DNA of 37,732 nucleotides from CAZMFZ01 sp964565665. Its GTDB lineage: Bacteria > Bacteroidota > Bacteroidia > Cytophagales > UBA9547. The DNA lies in NCBI GenBank assembly GCA_964565665.1, contig CAZMFZ010000024.1, positions 1-37,732 of the forward strand. Direction: 5' to 3'. Each line of letters opens with the position of its first letter. The first letter of the stretch is position 1. Shown here in pieces: positions 17,659 to 25,675 of the stretch. The notes under the pieces were generated by a model that saw only the letters and a list, made by a program, of their open reading frames with translations, searched no databases and was not told the DNA's origin. The translations under genes were made by a program, and so were the position numbers.

Positions 17659-19263
17659 ATGGAAAACTTCGAAATCATCGTTTTATTATTAACTCTAGTC
17701 ACAATATTGGCAACGGTAGCCAAATTGATAAAGTTTCCATTTCCCATTATGTTAGTTTTGATGGGATTGGTTTTAAGCTTAGTGCCTGGTTTGCCATTAA
17801 TAGAGCTTAATCCTGAAATTATATTTATCATTTTTCTTCCCCCATTACTTTACGGAGCTGCTTGGAACACCTCTTGGCATGAATTCAAATCAAATATAAG
17901 GCCAATAAGCTTAGCTGGCTTTGGTTTGGTATTTTTCACTACTACAATTGTAGCCATTATTGCCCATTATTTTATTGCAAATATTGGGTGGCCAGAATGC
18001 TTTGTACTTGGTGCCATAGTATCGCCACCCGATGCCGTAGCAGCAACTTCCATCACCAAAGGTTTGGGGTTGCATAAAAGAATAATTTCAATTTTAGAAG
18101 GTGAAAGCTTGGTAAATGATGCCTCGGGCTTAATTGCTTATAAGTATGGCATTGCGGCTGTGGCAACTGGAACTTTTGTTTTTTGGAAAGCTGGGGCAGA
18201 TTTTCTGGTAGTAGTATCGGCTGGCATTGCCATTGGCTTGGCTATTGGGTACCTAATTTCGCTAGTGCATAAAAAATTATTAAACGATCCTTTAATTGAA
18301 ACCACGCTCACTTTTCTCACTCCCTATATTTCATATTTGATTGCCGAGCATTTTCATGTATCTGGCGTGTTGGCTGTGGTTTCTACAGGATTGTACATTA
18401 CCTATAGGCAAGCTGAAATGTTTACCTCCGCTACCAGAATGCAGGCAATAGCCTCTTGGCAAATTGTAGAATTTGTGCTCAACGGTGTGGTATTTATATT
18501 GATTGGGCTGCAATTGAGGCATATTTTGGATAGTATCAATAATCACTCATTTTCGGAGTTATTGATTTATAGTGGTATAATAAGCTTAGGCGTGATAGTA
18601 GTGCGCTTCATTTGGGTATACCCTGCGGCTTATTTGCCTAGAATAATGAGTAAAAAGCTGCGTGAAAGAGAAAAAGGGTTTAGCAGCAAAAATGTGCTCA
18701 TAGTATCGTGGACCGGTATGCGTGGTGTAGTATCAATGGCTGCTGCTTTGGCCTTGCCTCTTACGCTCAACAACCAGCCGTTTCCCAACCGGGATTTGAT
18801 TATTTTCCTAACCTTTGCCGTAATCATTGCCACATTGGTTTTGCAAGGGTTGTCGCTACCTTCACTCATAAAAGCATTGCGAATTCCAAAATATTCTATA
18901 GTAGAAGAAGAATTTAACATCCGATACAAAATGGCAAACCATACAATTGTGTATATTGAAGAAAATTTGTCGCTGGGCGAAATATCAGATGAAATACTAT
19001 CGCAAATAAAGACCAAATACGAAATCAAAATCAATAAAATGGGCTCTACAAGTTTGGTAGGAACTCAATCAAGCAAAGATTCAAGAGCTGAACTCGTTTT
19101 CAATCAGTTTAATACTATACAGGCTCAATTGATAGATGCAGAAAGAGATTATGTAAAACAATTGAGAAAAGCCGGAAAAACAAACGATGAAGTGCTTAGA
19201 AAAATAGAACACGAACTTGACTTAGAAGAAGCCAGATTGGGCTTAGAGAAATTTGAAATTTAA
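17659..19263 (+). CDS. CPA1-family sodium/proton antiporter
   Basis: A 534-residue transporter with about 12 hydrophobic spans (residues 5 to about 410) and a soluble C-terminal tail (about 420-534). CPA1 landmarks are FLPPLLYGAAW (about 54-64), SPPDAVAATSI (about 121-131), and the ion-binding GESLVNDASGLI (about 153-164). In this last, the ND pair is kept. WTGMRGVVSMAAALALP (about 351-367) is the usual late motif. It should export sodium or potassium in exchange for protons for pH and salt balance. The charged tail may be regulatory. Confidence 0.93.
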   Translation: MENFEIIVLLLTLVTILATVAKLIKFPFPIMLVLMGLVLSLVPGLPLIELNPEIIFIIFLPPLLYGAAWNTSWHEFKSNIRPISLAGFGLVFFTTTIVAIIAHYFIANIGWPECFVLGAIVSPPDAVAATSITKGLGLHKRIISILEGESLVNDASGLIAYKYGIAAVATGTFVFWKAGADFLVVVSAGIAIGLAIGYLISLVHKKLLNDPLIETTLTFLTPYISYLIAEHFHVSGVLAVVSTGLYITYRQAEMFTSATRMQAIASWQIVEFVLNGVVFILIGLQLRHILDSINNHSFSELLIYSGIISLGVIVVRFIWVYPAAYLPRIMSKKLREREKGFSSKNVLIVSWTGMRGVVSMAAALALPLTLNNQPFPNRDLIIFLTFAVIIATLVLQGLSLPSLIKALRIPKYSIVEEEFNIRYKMANHTIVYIEENLSLGEISDEILSQIKTKYEIKINKMGSTSLVGTQSSKDSRAELVFNQFNTIQAQLIDAERDYVKQLRKAGKTNDEVLRKIEHELDLEEARLGLEKFEI

Positions 19264-19305
19264 AAACCCCGTATAAAAAAAAGTTTAGACCTAATATACC
19301 CCATT

Positions 19306-19656
19306 ATGAAAAAAATTATTCCGCTTACACTTTTTATATTTATAGCCTGTGGTAAAAAATCAGACTTGATCACTCAAAAATGGCTTGTGACCGAAGCTGT
19401 GATTTCCGAGCAAAAACTTTCGGGTGAAATGGTATCAGGGTTTTATTTGGAATTGAAAAAAGATGGAAAATATACACTTTCGGGCATGTCGACTGAAAGA
19501 GGCGAATGGAAACTTTCAGAAAACCAAGATTCACTAATAACTACTAACGAACAAGATAGAAGAGTAGCCTATCTGATTCAGGTATTGAACAACGAGACGC
19601 TGACTTTGTACGACAATTCAGTAGGTACAGATATGGTGACTTCGTTTAAAAAGTAG
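19306..19656 (+). CDS. Small lipocalin-like lipoprotein
   Basis: A 116-residue lipoprotein. The signal peptide ends in a lipobox (FIAC, Cys 15). The mature part has the strand pattern of small lipocalin-like Bacteroidota proteins: QKWLVTEAVI, YLELKKDGKYTLSG, GEWKLSENQDSLITT and TLTLYDNS. These proteins usually contain a W and a G-x-W motif as here. Function unknown. It is separated by 42 bases from the antiporter gene and could share its transcript. Confidence 0.75.
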   Translation: MKKIIPLTLFIFIACGKKSDLITQKWLVTEAVISEQKLSGEMVSGFYLELKKDGKYTLSGMSTERGEWKLSENQDSLITTNEQDRRVAYLIQVLNNETLTLYDNSVGTDMVTSFKK

Positions 19657-19672
19657 TGAGGTGATTTTTTAA

Positions 19673-20146
19673 TTACCGCATTCTATCAGCTGCCCTTACT
19701 TCCTGTTCATCTTTCCTGATAAACCGATTGGCAATGCTATTTAATATAAGTGAAAAAGCCGGAATGAGCAAACCTGGTCCGAAACTGCCTTTCTGGCTAT
19801 CTCCTATCAATTTCTCGCCTTCAAATGAGTAGTAAACTATTGCACCTAGCAAAGCGGCAATCAATACTGAAATAATGAGCCCAAATTGCAATTGACGCAT
19901 TCTATTTCTGAAACTGAATAGCGAAACAGTTGAGAGTACAAAAATAACAAACGCAATGCTGCCCAATAAAAAAGTCTGTATTTCCTGCATTACCATTCCA
20001 TTTTTAGAATTGAGCATTTGCATTGCATTCAACACTACAGTCTCTGTGCCATCTGCACTAGTTTTCTGCCAGATATTTACAAACAGAAATCCTAACATGG
20101 CAACTGCGATGAGCGATAAAAATATAGATTGAATTCGTTGGAGCAT
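19673..20146 (-). CDS. DUF4293 family membrane protein
   Basis: A 157-residue inner-membrane protein with four hydrophobic spans (about 8-26, 58-78, 90-108 and 122-138). The opening MLQRIQSIFL and the overall plan match DUF4293, a family widespread in Bacteroidota and without known function. It ends with a charged tail (RKDEQEVRAADRMR). It is divergent from the glycosyltransferase gene, with 60 bases between. Confidence 0.85.
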   Translation of the reverse strand: MLQRIQSIFLSLIAVAMLGFLFVNIWQKTSADGTETVVLNAMQMLNSKNGMVMQEIQTFLLGSIAFVIFVLSTVSLFSFRNRMRQLQFGLIISVLIAALLGAIVYYSFEGEKLIGDSQKGSFGPGLLIPAFSLILNSIANRFIRKDEQEVRAADRMR

Positions 20147-20168
20147 ATTTGAAACATTATTTATTTAA

Positions 20169-20176
20169 CAAAGCTA
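20169..20176 (-). promoter_or_regulatory. Possible -7 promoter element for the DUF4293 gene
   Basis: On the minus strand TAGCTTTG matches TAnnTTTG and lies 22 bases before the DUF4293 start. The nearest TTTG upstream (20189-20192) is only 12 bases away, too close for the usual -33/-7 spacing, so the call is weak. Confidence 0.3.
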
Positions 20177-20206
20177 TAATTTTCACTTCAAAAAAACGCT
20201 ATTGAT

Positions 20207-21358
20207 ATGCTATTTAATATATTTGCCTACGCTCATATAACGTATACTATTTTGTATCAAGAAATAATTTTAGGATTGGTAGTGCTGTGTGCTGCTATCC
20301 AACTTTTTTATCATTTATATTATTTCTTAAGCATTGCTTTTCACAAGGAAGCTTCGGAAGTGAAAGAGCATAAGCCTGTTTCGGTAATTGTTTGTGCTCA
20401 CAATGAAATGGAAAATCTGGAAAAATTGATTCCTGCCATTTTGCAACAAAACTATCATTTGTTTGAATTGATAGTAGTAAACGACCGCTCGTTTGATGGC
20501 ACTTACGAATTTTTAGAAGAATTGCGAAAAAAAGAACCCAAACTCAAAGTAGTGACGGCAGAGGAAAACCGCTCAAACTTAGATCATAAAAAATATGCTT
20601 TAACATTAGGCATAAAAGCGGCTGTATATGATTATCTAATTTTTACCGATGCCGATTGCCTTCCCACCAATAAAAATTGGATTTTAAACCTGCAATCGAA
20701 ATTTAAGCCAAATACCGATTTTGTAATTGGCATTTCTCAATATGAAAAAAGAGAAACAATATTGAATGCGATCATTAGAGCCGAAACATTTTATACTGCC
20801 ATTCAATATATTTCGTTTGCCATCAGAAAAAATCCATACATGGGTATTGGCAGGAATTTGGCTTACAAAAAATCTCTTTTTTTGGAGAATAAAGGCTTTC
20901 ACCCTAATATGTTCATAGTTGGTGGCGATGACGATTTGTTTGTAAACCGATTGGCGAACAAATCAAATACAAATGTGAGTATTTCATTCGACAGCCAAAC
21001 GGTATCTGTACCCAAAACCAGTTACAAAACTTGGATTACCCAGAAAAAAAGGCATCTTTCGGTAAGTAGATATTATTCTTCCATAAGTATTTTCAATTTG
21101 GCATTGCTTAATTTTTCACACTTAAGCCTTTACTTTTCTGTAATATTAGTTGCATTCAGCGAACTATATTATAATTTTGGTTTGTTGATATTTTTGGTGC
21201 GATTTTTGGTGCTGATACTTACTTACAATATTGCCATCAAGAAATTCAGGTACAATATTACCCTATGGGAATTGTTAATATTTGATTTAATTTATCCGAT
21301 TTACTACCTATTTGTTGGCTTACAATCCTTTAGAAACAAAAACATACGATGGAAGTAG
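20207..21358 (+). CDS. Membrane-bound family 2 glycosyltransferase
   Basis: A 383-residue processive-type GT2 enzyme. An N-terminal span (about 20-42) precedes the GT-A domain: VIVCAHNEMENL (60-71), VNDRSFDGT (91-99), the metal-binding DAD at 148-150 (FTDADCLP), the acceptor-site GGDDDLF (about 240-246), and a TQKKRH segment where the family has QxxRW. Two or three more spans close the protein (about 298-370). It should transfer a sugar from a nucleotide sugar to a lipid or polysaccharide at the inner membrane. It overlaps the ECF sigma gene by ten bases, so the two are cotranscribed and translationally linked. Confidence 0.92.
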   Translation: MLFNIFAYAHITYTILYQEIILGLVVLCAAIQLFYHLYYFLSIAFHKEASEVKEHKPVSVIVCAHNEMENLEKLIPAILQQNYHLFELIVVNDRSFDGTYEFLEELRKKEPKLKVVTAEENRSNLDHKKYALTLGIKAAVYDYLIFTDADCLPTNKNWILNLQSKFKPNTDFVIGISQYEKRETILNAIIRAETFYTAIQYISFAIRKNPYMGIGRNLAYKKSLFLENKGFHPNMFIVGGDDDLFVNRLANKSNTNVSISFDSQTVSVPKTSYKTWITQKKRHLSVSRYYSSISIFNLALLNFSHLSLYFSVILVAFSELYYNFGLLIFLVRFLVLILTYNIAIKKFRYNITLWELLIFDLIYPIYYLFVGLQSFRNKNIRWK

Positions 21359-21960
21359 AAGTAAAAGAGTTTTCAGACAAAGCGAAGAAAGATTTTCTTC
21401 TTGTAGATCGTGCCATTCAGAATAACGATCAAAAAGCGTATGCGGAATTGATGAAACGCTACCGCAAATCGGTATTTCATTTGGTGCTTAAAATGGTGCG
21501 AAATACCGATGAAGCCGAAGATTTGACAATAGAGGCCTTTGCAAAAGCATTCAAAGGGCTACACAAATTCAACCCCGAGTACACTTTCAGTACTTGGCTT
21601 TTCAGAATAGCGACCAATAATTGTATCGATTATATTCGCAAGAAAAGAATACAAACAACTAGCATCAACAATCCGATGAAGGATAATGATGGAGATGAAA
21701 TAACGATAGATGTAAAAGACCATGCCCTCAATCCGCAAGATGAAACCATCAAGCAGCAAAAGATTGAAATTATGCAAACGATAGTAACTCGGCTTCCTGC
21801 AAAATACCAAGTATTGATAAAAATGAGGTATTTTCAAGAGCTATCGTATGAAGAAATAGCAGATTCGCTCGATTATCCGCTAGGAACGGTAAAAGCCCAA
21901 TTGCACCGTGCTAAAGAGTTGCTTTTTGATATGGTGAAAAATAGGAAAGATGCGATTTGA
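21349..21960 (+). CDS. ECF-type RNA polymerase sigma factor
   Basis: A 203-residue sigma-70 family regulator. Region 2 spans about 35-105 (YRKSVFHLVLKMV, then DEAEDLTIEAFAKAF and FSTWLFRIATNNCIDYIRKK). Region 4 spans about 143-195 (LPAKYQVLIKMRYFQELSY, EEIADSLDYPLGTVKAQLHRAK). No anti-sigma factor gene adjoins it, which is unusual for ECF factors with membrane-linked control. Its ATG lies inside the end of the glycosyltransferase gene (ten-base overlap). Confidence 0.93.
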   Translation: MEVEVKEFSDKAKKDFLLVDRAIQNNDQKAYAELMKRYRKSVFHLVLKMVRNTDEAEDLTIEAFAKAFKGLHKFNPEYTFSTWLFRIATNNCIDYIRKKRIQTTSINNPMKDNDGDEITIDVKDHALNPQDETIKQQKIEIMQTIVTRLPAKYQVLIKMRYFQELSYEEIADSLDYPLGTVKAQLHRAKELLFDMVKNRKDAI

Positions 21961-22007
21961 TTATCGCTTTCTTATCGAATCAATATTCTTCAAATACTAT
22001 TTCACTA

Positions 22008-22059
22008 AATTTGAAAGAATGCAACAACTCCTTTATTGATTAATGCATTCTTTCAAATT
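22008..22059. terminator. Perfect 16-bp inverted repeat between convergent genes
   Basis: AATTTGAAAGAATGCA at 22008-22023 is repeated exactly as its reverse complement at 22044-22059, with a 20-base spacer. It sits between the stops of the sigma factor gene and the BtuG-like gene, four bases from the latter. The position suits a bidirectional transcript end or a 3' mRNA-stabilising hairpin. The long loop, AT-rich stem and lack of a strong U tract are unusual for an intrinsic terminator. Confidence 0.6.
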
Positions 22060-22063
22060 CCAA

Positions 22064-23125
22064 CTACCTGAATACAAAACCATTGGGGCCAATACCCACT
22101 TCGGCAGAATCTAAAGCTATGCCATTGGCGTTGTATCTTATCAATTTTTGATTTGAAACAAAACCATAAGTACCAGTGTAGATTGTTCCGTTTTTAGGGT
22201 CGAAACCCAAGCCATAAAAACTACGTGCTATGAATGGCGTAGTACTGATGGCCGTAGCATTAATATCGAAGCTATAAACCCCACCGTTCAAATAATATAA
22301 AATATTGGCTTCTTTGTTTATGGTGAGTCTGCTTGGGCTTTCCGGAATGGAAGAAAATGAAATGGTCTGCTCTACTGCAAAATTAGAAGGATCAAATCGC
22401 ACCAAAGCACCAGCTTCGCTATTGGCCAAATCTAAAGAATAGTCGGAATTGTAGGTTTTTATACCGCTACACAATACCCATATTTTGTCATTGGCATCTT
22501 TCACAAAGCCAGAGGGTGCACTGGTTACCGTTATTGTATTTTCAATAGTATCTGTACTCGTATTTATCACATTTACCGTATTGCCGCCATTGTTGGAAAC
22601 GTAAATTTTATTGTCATTTAAGAATAAATTCTCGGGTAGATAGCCCAAGGCAATAGTTTTGGTTACAGTATTGGTAGCCAAATCAATCACTGAAATTCTA
22701 CCATTTTCTCTATAACTTATATATTCAGATACATATGCTTTTGAGTCAGTTACTTTTACAAAATAGCGTGGTTGTTTTAAACCAGTTATCACTCCTTTCG
22801 ATTCAAAAGTGTTGGCATCTGCAATTTCAATTTTATTGCTATTATTGACCACTATATAAGCTTTCTCACCAATCAAACTCATAGATTGCACATTATCGCC
22901 TAAACCTACTCCGTTTCTGTTTTTGTATGGGTTAATTTCTGTTTCATTTGTGGAAACATTGTAGACACTAATTGTGCCATTTGCCGCATTTAAATTGCCT
23001 TCACAAACAACATAAACCGAGCCCGAAACAGGCTTGGCACTTTCTTTATTTGGGTCGCAGGCATAAAACCCAATAGAAATAGCAAGTAAAGCAGTGGATT
23101 TTAAAATTAAGATTTGTTTTTTCAT
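22064..23125 (-). CDS. btuG: BtuG-like beta-propeller surface lipoprotein (YncE/DUF5074 type)
   Basis: A 353-residue lipoprotein. The lipobox is FYAC with Cys 23. The mature part is built of repeats in the style of YncE-like seven-bladed propellers: GTISVYNVSTNE, NKIEIADANTFES, GRISVIDLATNTVTKTIALG, NTVNVINTSTDTIENTI and later KLIRYNANG. In Bacteroides the surface lipoprotein BtuG has this fold, binds vitamin B12 extremely tightly and caps BtuB. This gene overlaps the BtuB-type receptor gene by four bases (ATGA) and lies under the same cobalamin riboswitch, so the same role is likely. The name rests on fold and context, not alignment. Other ligands such as cobinamide are possible. Confidence 0.8.
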   Translation of the reverse strand: MKKQILILKSTALLAISIGFYACDPNKESAKPVSGSVYVVCEGNLNAANGTISVYNVSTNETEINPYKNRNGVGLGDNVQSMSLIGEKAYIVVNNSNKIEIADANTFESKGVITGLKQPRYFVKVTDSKAYVSEYISYRENGRISVIDLATNTVTKTIALGYLPENLFLNDNKIYVSNNGGNTVNVINTSTDTIENTITVTSAPSGFVKDANDKIWVLCSGIKTYNSDYSLDLANSEAGALVRFDPSNFAVEQTISFSSIPESPSRLTINKEANILYYLNGGVYSFDINATAISTTPFIARSFYGLGFDPKNGTIYTGTYGFVSNQKLIRYNANGIALDSAEVGIGPNGFVFR

Positions 23126-25086
23126 TTAATTAATGGTTTTAATGGTTGATAAAATTGAAATGCTATCCCACACAGATAGTTGCGTTGTGGCATTGGCCTA
23201 TTGGGCAATACCTGATAATCTTCAGCCCATATATTATTTATTTGGGCAAATACTTTTAATGAATACTGTTTGTAGGGAATAACTTTTGAAAGTTGTAAAT
23301 CGCCCAAAGCATAGCCAAGAAGAAAATCTTTATTATCGGCAACTGTATATCTGTATCCTTTGAAAGCATGGTTGTAGGCAAATGTAAACTGACGCCAGCT
23401 AACAGTTGCCGAACCCGAAGCCTTGTGAAGTGGAATATAAATGAGTTGTTTGCCGAGCTGACTTTCCTGCCCTGCCTCCACTTTTTCTGCTGTAGCATGG
23501 GTAAAATCATAGTTTGCTAATAGCTCACAATTTACTTTATAGATTTGCAAATCAGATTTAAAGTTCAATTCCACGCCTCTTGCCCATACCTGCTGAATAT
23601 TGAGCGGTGTATAATATCCAAAATTAGAGGGTTGCCAAATAATGCGATTTTGCAATTGAGAACTAAAAAATGTAGCAGATGAAAAAATATTCCAACTCAA
23701 ATTATTAGATTGAATAATGGCCTTTTTATGTTCAATTCCTGCCTCTTGATTCCAGCCTATTTCAGGTAAAAGCCTTTGATTGCCGCCTGGTACCCAATAC
23801 AAATCGTTAAATGTAGGCAACCTGTAAGCCCTAGATGCTGATGCTCGAATTTTGAAATCGGGAGAAAGTTGGTAGCTCAAACCCAAAAATGGAATAAGGG
23901 GAATCCATTTCCCATTCACCCATTCTTCTCGCAAAGTAGCCGAGACTTCCAAATTATCGGAAAATACAGCCAGCTGGTAAGTTACAAATCCACCCACACG
24001 ATATATTTCAGGGAAATTGGGGTAGCCATCCGAAACTGCTTTGCTAAAGGTATTATTGATTCGAAATGAAAGAGACTGATGCTTCGAAAATCGAAATTTA
24101 TTCTCAATTTCTGAAACCGAACTAATACTTCTACTAAATGAATAAAACCCATTTTGAATGTCTTTATACAAAATACGCTCATCAAAATAGGCAGATCGAA
24201 TGTACCAATCGGTTGTTTTTCCTTGCTTTTGCCAATCGCCCGTTATTCTGTGAAACCAATCTTGCTGTTTAGCTTCGCTTTTGGCGGCTCCCATCACTGG
24301 GGCAATTTGCCTATCACTATTTAAGTACCAATATTTAATATTAAGAAGTTGATTCTTAGGCAAAAGAAACGACTGTTCAACCAATATACCTTGTTGTCTT
24401 ACACCCGCATTTGTCTGGTTTTCAATAGGTTGCCCTTTTTCGGCAACATTTTTATAAGGGAAATTATTGAGTGCGTCAAAATTTAAAAGTTTTACTGAAA
24501 AATAGCTTTTCTTTTGGCTTGAAGAAAAACTAGCCGATTGTCTGAGACTTTCAAAACTGCCGAAATTAGCCCGAAAACCAGCTTTAATACCCGCTCCAAA
24601 TTTGATAGGATTCGAGAGATGAATAGTACCACCCACCGAACCCGAACCCCATTTGGCTGCATTGCTACCTGGCTGTACCAATGCCTCGCCAATAAACTCG
24701 GGGGGCAGAAGGCTGAAATCCAAAGTGCCATTCATAGGGCTTTGCAAGTTGATACCATTCCACAATACAGCAGTATGCTCAGCACTTGTGCCTCGAAAAG
24801 CAGGTATAGCTAAGCCTCCCACGCCATAAGTTTTAATAAACAGTAAATTTTGCTGGTTAAGAATATCGCCAAAAAAATTGTTTTCAAATCTGTTTAAACG
24901 AGCTGAATCAAGCAATATATTTTGCAGCCCTATGGTTTGTATTTTAGGTCTTGGGGCTTCTACCAACACATCTTTAAGTACAATAGTGGTATCGCCAAGT
25001 GAATGCAATGCAGGAATATTGTAGGAAAATGCCAAATGCTTTCCTAAAAATAAAAAAATCAATACCAAACTTAAAACCTGTTTCAT
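23122..25086 (-). CDS. btuB: TonB-dependent outer-membrane receptor, BtuB-type (cobalamin)
   Basis: A 654-residue outer-membrane transporter, close to BtuB in size. A signal peptide covers about residues 1-21. A TonB-box-like stretch (TIVLKDVLVEAP) precedes the plug domain (about 40-165), which includes IPAFRGTSAEHTAVLWNGI and SGSVGGTIHLSN. The rest is a 22-strand barrel ending in aromatic residues near the C-terminus (GIAFQFYQPLKPLIK), with no carboxypeptidase-like N-terminal extension. Substrate assignment rests on the cobalamin riboswitch upstream and the overlapping BtuG-like gene. No BtuCDF transporter or corrinoid enzymes are in the window. Confidence 0.88.
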   Translation of the reverse strand: MKQVLSLVLIFLFLGKHLAFSYNIPALHSLGDTTIVLKDVLVEAPRPKIQTIGLQNILLDSARLNRFENNFFGDILNQQNLLFIKTYGVGGLAIPAFRGTSAEHTAVLWNGINLQSPMNGTLDFSLLPPEFIGEALVQPGSNAAKWGSGSVGGTIHLSNPIKFGAGIKAGFRANFGSFESLRQSASFSSSQKKSYFSVKLLNFDALNNFPYKNVAEKGQPIENQTNAGVRQQGILVEQSFLLPKNQLLNIKYWYLNSDRQIAPVMGAAKSEAKQQDWFHRITGDWQKQGKTTDWYIRSAYFDERILYKDIQNGFYSFSRSISSVSEIENKFRFSKHQSLSFRINNTFSKAVSDGYPNFPEIYRVGGFVTYQLAVFSDNLEVSATLREEWVNGKWIPLIPFLGLSYQLSPDFKIRASASRAYRLPTFNDLYWVPGGNQRLLPEIGWNQEAGIEHKKAIIQSNNLSWNIFSSATFFSSQLQNRIIWQPSNFGYYTPLNIQQVWARGVELNFKSDLQIYKVNCELLANYDFTHATAEKVEAGQESQLGKQLIYIPLHKASGSATVSWRQFTFAYNHAFKGYRYTVADNKDFLLGYALGDLQLSKVIPYKQYSLKVFAQINNIWAEDYQVLPNRPMPQRNYLCGIAFQFYQPLKPLIK

Positions 25087-25300
25087 AGCAAATGTTAATC
25101 ATTGACTATCAATGAATTATACATTCGCAAACTTTAAATAAAAGACATGAGAACAAAGAGCAGAGGCAAAAGAGCTTGACCAAACCACATACCAAATTAG
25201 CTACAAAAAGCAGTTATTTGAAATTGATAATTTGCCAAATTGATTTGACTAAATTCCGTTCCTTGGCCTTTCTTCCCGAAAGCTGCGAACCGATAGATTT
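25087..25300 (-). other. Leader between riboswitch aptamer and btuB start
   Basis: This transcribed leader of about 214 bases separates the aptamer from the receptor ATG. It must contain the expression platform. I see only a small hairpin-forming CTTTC/GAAAG pair near 25268-25283 and an imperfect repeat of AAATTGAT around 25220-25250, and no strong terminator stem with a U tract. Translational control is therefore as likely as termination. A short frame on the opposite strand here is not convincing. Confidence 0.45.
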
Positions 25301-25530
25301 GGGCAGGTCTCCTGACTTGCTTCATTTGTACGCCTTCCCAATTTTGAGATTTAAGTTAAAAGACTCAGGACTTTGTTAGTCTTAGTTCTTTAATCTTATG
25401 TTTCAAACAATCAGTGGCTGTGGATGTACAAATACATTTTGAAGCTTACAGTTGCGGGTACAGTCTCGGTTTTACACCGAGTTCCCTATTAATTCCTTAG
25501 GTCGTCAAGAGACGAAATGGAAACCAAAAT
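25301..25530 (-). promoter_or_regulatory. Cobalamin riboswitch (adenosylcobalamin-type aptamer)
   Basis: Read on the minus strand this region carries the conserved parts of the cobalamin aptamer in order. These are GGGAACTCGGTG followed by AAACCGAG and TACCCGCAACTGTAAG (about 25445-25490), the B12 box GCCACTG at 25412-25418, GGGAAGGCG (about 25331-25339), and the closing GTCAGGAGACCTGCC (about 25303-25317). The riboswitch binds cobalamin and normally represses the downstream uptake genes. The order, spacing and position before a TonB receptor leave little doubt. Exact ends are approximate. Confidence 0.95.
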
Positions 25531-25536
25531 CTGATG

Positions 25537-25566
25537 CAAATGTAGGAATAGGTTTTTAGAAACAAA
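25537..25566 (-). promoter_or_regulatory. Promoter of the cobalamin uptake operon
   Basis: On the minus strand TTTG at 25566-25563 is followed after 18 bases by TACATTTG at 25544-25537. This matches the Bacteroidota -33 (TTG) and -7 (TAnnTTTG) elements with normal spacing. Transcription would begin near 25530, directly before the riboswitch aptamer. This is the best promoter match in the window. Confidence 0.75.
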
Positions 25567-25641
25567 CTGTTTTTTTGAAAAGTGGCTTATTACAACAATT
25601 ATCAAGGCTGTTACAAATCGTGTGCAATGAAAAGGGAATCA

Positions 25642-25649
25642 TATATTTG
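25642..25649 (+). promoter_or_regulatory. -7 promoter element for the GT4 gene
   Basis: TATATTTG fits TAnnTTTG exactly and lies 27 bases before the GT4 start codon, divergent from the riboswitch promoter. No clear TTG is found at the usual -33 distance. Confidence 0.45.
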
Positions 25650-25675
25650 TAAATCAAATAAAAAATCAATTTAGA

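Noticed and set aside
25176..25379. A 67-codon plus-strand frame in the btuB leader
   Set aside because: It runs antisense through the riboswitch 3' end, whose conserved sequence explains the region; the protein has no recognisable feature.
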